A DNA stretch of 64,000 nucleotides. Origin: Ashinkailepas kermadecensis (lineage: Eukaryota > Arthropoda > Thecostraca > Neolepadidae). Positions 60,313 through 64,000 of this stretch are shown piece by piece. The position numbers and the translations under genes were made by a program. Numbering within the stretch: position 1 is the first letter of the stretch; each line of letters starts with the position of its first letter. The notes beneath the pieces were generated by a model, which searched no databases, had not been told where the DNA came from, and saw nothing but the letters and a program-made list of their open reading frames with translations. The DNA is taken from contig JAOTOM010005186.1 of assembly GCA_034440615.1 (NCBI GenBank), positions 1,159,001 through 1,223,000 on the forward strand, read 5' to 3'.

Positions 60313-61189
60313 GCCGCGGCGACACTGGAGTTGCCGCTTATTCCCGAGAACTGGCACGGGACAGGGGGCGGGCACAGCACATTCTGGCACGGCACGGCAC
60401 ATGGCACCGCATGCCAAATGAGGGCACGCCAACAGGCACGGCAACAGAAAAGGGATCACTCTTAGGATGAAAAAGTATTCATTGATGAAGAAACCAAACA
60501 ATAGCAGAGCTGCAAAACATTGCACAAAATTACTACACTAACACCATCTCTGCATTTCAAGGTCCCTTCACGAATGTTTACTGAGAGCCTTTCCGCTTGG
60601 AATCTTGGAACTTTGGGTCAGCATGCAAGGCAATTATATTTACATACTGTACTTTTGTTATTCACGATATACCGACAGTGGCACAGCAGTGGCACAGCAA
60701 ATTCTGATACTGCACAGCAAAAACGGGCGCGGCATTTTACAGGATGCATTGCCGCGCCATTGTGCAAAAAAGTGGAAACTCCAGTCAAGACCATGGGCGC
60801 TAAATGAACTCATAGTCGGCGCGCCCTTAAGCCCAACTAATCAATCAATAGTCGAGGCCGTGGGCGGTGTGTTGGTGGTCGTTACCGGGCCGATCGCACT
60901 GACCCCGGCAGTTTATGATGCCGTCCGACATGACCGCATACAAACCCGGACGGACAGGTGTCGACGACAAACGGGGACATAATTACAGCGGCAGAAGCAG
61001 GTGCGTTCGCACACCACCTGTATTTTTATGGTGGCGTGCTTTCTCTGAAGCTGTCAGTTGGCTCCAGCTGGTGACATGGTGGTCCAGGCGGGCTGCAACT
61101 GGGCCATACACTGCCCGACTGTCGGACCAGCCGCCAAGGTCCAGGCAAGCTGCACCGAATTGCGAAGACCATAAACAGCCCAGCACAGG
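60313..61189. other. Unique DNA upstream of exon A (gene sense)
   Basis: Searched on the minus strand for an exon with the RNP2 motif (FIGGLSW-like) without success; also none to 64000. Confidence 0.5.
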
Positions 61190-61392
61190 TTCACGGGAGA
61201 CCAGGTCCAGCGGCAGACCAGATGAAATGTCTCATCAGCAGACCAGGTCCAGCAGACCAGGTCCAGCAGACCAGATCAAATGTTACAGCGTATCAGATCA
61301 AATGTCAGATCAGCAGACCAGATCAAATGTCATATCAGCAGACCGGGTACAGCAGCCCAGAACAAATGTCACTTCAGCAGACCAGGTCGCCT
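61190..61392. repeat. Degenerate agcagaccaggtc repeat
   Basis: Mixed 13- to 30-bp units combining cagcagaccaggtc and gatcaaatgtca. Confidence 0.85.
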
Positions 61393-61884
61393 GCCTGAAA
61401 TAGCGATGGCTGACCTGGTCAGACCAGATGTACAGTCAGATGGTCTGCCGGGCTAAGACAAGTCATCTGTTGGATCTGTGTTCTTGGGCGCGTCGACGAC
61501 GTTGGCCGTTTTGCAGGCCAACTGTTGGGCGGCAGTCAGGGCAACACGTTGAGCCCTGTGACCGAGCAGGTTGCCTAGAAACGGACTCCGAGCCGAGGAA
61601 AACGCCATTTGGCAAAATTTTCTTCCCATGCACACCACATTCGAGTCAACTAGCCAAGCCGTAGTGGAACCATATCAGCACGTCATAGTGCAACCAGAGC
61701 CTGCACGCAGAGCATAGCCACGGTCATTGCCATAACCATAGCCATAGTCGCGCTAACATTTTCCAGACAGAGATCAGCCCTCCGCCCTAACCCTTCGGCT
61801 GCTCCTGCGTTTGAAGGACAAGGTCACTTGTCGCACCAGCTTGACCAGCTTGTTAGGCGTCCACGTACTGTGGAGACGCGGACG

Positions 61885-62548
61885 CAGTGTCCGCCTATCT
61901 GCGTGAGCGGCGGTGTTACTCGACAGACACTGGTCAGGTCGGTGGAGCGGCGGTGTTACTCGACAGACACTGGTCAGGTCGGTGGAGCGGCGGTGTTATT
62001 CGACGGACACTGGTCAGGTCGGTGGAGCGGCGGTGTTACTCGACAGACACTGGTCAGGTCGGTGGAGCGGCGGTGTTACTCGACAGACACTGGTCAGGTC
62101 GGTGGAGCGGCGGTGTTACTCGACAGACACTGGTCAGGTCGGTGGAGCGGCGGTGTTACTCGACAGACACTGGTCAGGTCGGTGGAGCGGCGGTGTTACT
62201 CGACAGACACTGGTCAGGTCGATGGAGCGGCGGTGTTACTCGACAGACACTGGTCAAGTCGGCGGGGCGGCGGTGTTACTCGACAGACACTGGTCAGGTC
62301 GGTGGAGCGGCGGTGTTACTCGACAGACACTGGTCAGGTCGGTGGAGCGGCGGTGTTACTCGACAGACACTGGTCAGGTCGGTGGAGCGGCGGTGTTACT
62401 CGACGGACACTGGTCAGGTCGGCGGGGCGGCGGTGTTACTCGACAGACACTGGTCAGGTCGGTGGAGCGGCGGTGTTACTCGACAGACACTGGTCAGGTC
62501 GGCGGGGCGGCGGTGTTACTCGACAGGCACTGGTCAGGACTACAGAGC
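61885..62548. repeat. 40-bp minisatellite, about 16 copies
   Basis: The unit joins cgacagacactggtcaggtc and ggtggagcggcggtgttact. Very homogeneous; rare variants are cgacgg and ggcggggcgg, the latter clustered at the right end. Confidence 0.97.
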
Positions 62549-62744
62549 AGGTCGGCGGGGAGGTCACCCGAGCCGGCGGCCGTACGTCAGGCGGCAGTGT
62601 GTTGTGACTGGACGGCCAGAGGCATCAATGAGTCCGACTTTGGCTTGACATTGACCCGGTCGTGTCAGCTTGCCAGCGGCAGGCTGCCACGGCCAACGTG
62701 CCGGGCTTCTGGGGGGAGCAGCGTCGGCCTGCACCCGCGGGTCA

Positions 62745-62850
62745 GACGGGGGACCGAGCTCGGTCGGGTAGGGGACTGGGGTCAGTCTGACAGGGGACTG
62801 GGATCAGTCGGACAGGGAACTGAGGTCAGTCGGACGGGGGGAAATCAAAC
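62745..62850. repeat. gtcggacaggggactg repeats
   Basis: Four irregular copies of a unit of about 24 bp. Confidence 0.82.
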
Positions 62851-63189
62851 TTCAACTCAAACTAACTTCAGAAAATCAGACTTCTCTGAGCAAGTCCGTG
62901 AAACAACATGCAAAGAAGTGCGTGACAAGGCATATGATGAAGTAGGTGAGGAATCTTGTGATGAAGTGCGTGAGGAGACCTGCGCGGTCGTCTGTGAGGC
63001 CGTCCGGCACGGTACGTCCCCACTACTGCGCGCTCACCACTAAGTGACGTGTGTGGAGATGACAGGGGGGGGGGGGGTGACGACAGCGGCCGCCGCCTGG
63101 ATACAGTCAAAGGTGAAAGCACCACAGCGTGGGTGCACGACAATGAACGGGCGGCAGCTGGTGCTCCAGAGCCAGATGAGAACATCACA

Positions 63190-63398
<209 letters not shown>

Positions 63399-64000
63399 GG
63401 TCATGCCCCCTCTTTACCGTGAAAAGGGGGCCAAACAGTCAGGTGCCACGCCCTCCCCCCCTTGTGGCTGGATGAATATCCTGACTGAATTATCCCAGCA
63501 TGCATTTTGCTAATATGTTCTACCTATACGACCGCGGAGCGCTACACTGCAAGCCCCCCCGAACAACCCACTGACCCACTGAACAACTTTTTCATCCAAA
63601 AAAAACTACCCGGATTTGGCAGCTTGTCAATCTTTGCCGAAGACCGATCGGCTACCCGCCCCTGTTTTCCTCCTCGGAGAGGTCGGCTGGATTCGCCAAT
63701 AACCAAAACCAACAAGAGGGGGAAACGCCGGCAACTGGGAACAATGGACAGAGAGACGGATCGGTGAAACCGAATCTGTTCTGGGCGCCTTCATTGTGTC
63801 GGGACTTCCGGCCGGCATCGTGGGACAGAAGACCGGCACGTCACAATGTCGCAAGCGGAGGCTCCGTCCTGTCATGCGATACAGCCGCAGCGTCACGCGC
63901 TACAACCGCGGCGTCACGAGCGTTACAAAATCACATGGTGATAGCAGAAAGCACAAAGGAAAAAGGACAGGACGGGATCGAAGACGACACTGAACAGTGA

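Overview
This window is nuclear DNA from an animal, probably an invertebrate. It carries spliced exons with canonical GT/AG borders, introns of tens of kilobases, decayed animal transposons (mariner, a non-LTR LINE, a hAT-type MITE, tRNA-derived SINEs) and very many minisatellites. There is no bacterial gene organisation. The GC-rich, minisatellite-dense texture made me think of a crustacean, but that is a guess; the sequence itself only supports 'bilaterian animal'.

The one protein-coding gene I can support lies on the minus strand and spans almost the whole window. Three short exons (59289-59208, 18348-18264, 5295-5254) read in consistent phase and in the right order. Together they encode most of the first RNA-recognition motif, plus the start of the inter-RRM linker, of a Musashi/Rbp6-family translational regulator. 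The introns between them are about 40.9 kb and 13.0 kb. The exon with RNP2 should lie beyond 64000, and the second RRM should lie before position 1. Almost everything else in the window is therefore intronic DNA of this gene.

The introns hold three kinds of material. (1) More than 50 tandem-repeat arrays, mostly unrelated in sequence, with units from 2 to 104 bp; they cover roughly 30% of the window by my tally. The largest are a 55-bp array at 1-1100, a 41-bp array at 23043-23662, a 38-bp array at 39510-41090, a 15-bp array at 43290-44735, a 12-bp array at 56285-56955 and a 40-bp array at 61885-62545. When the unit length is a multiple of three they create long but meaningless open frames. 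(2) Relics of transposition: a broken mariner transposase (47497-48720), a 5'-truncated LINE with a 14-bp target duplication (27662-28015), a 203-bp hAT-like MITE with an 8-bp target duplication (24719-24921), and tRNA-derived SINEs, one inserted inside a minisatellite (36041-36199). (3) Unique non-coding DNA, including an AT-richer stretch at about 51560-53450 with almost no open frames.

I found no CRISPR array, rRNA, intact tRNA or complete mobile element, and no novel enzymatic system. The most informative observations are the large fragmented Musashi-type gene, the datable insertions in its introns, and several arrays whose units carry hairpins, E-box hexamers or other non-B DNA potential.
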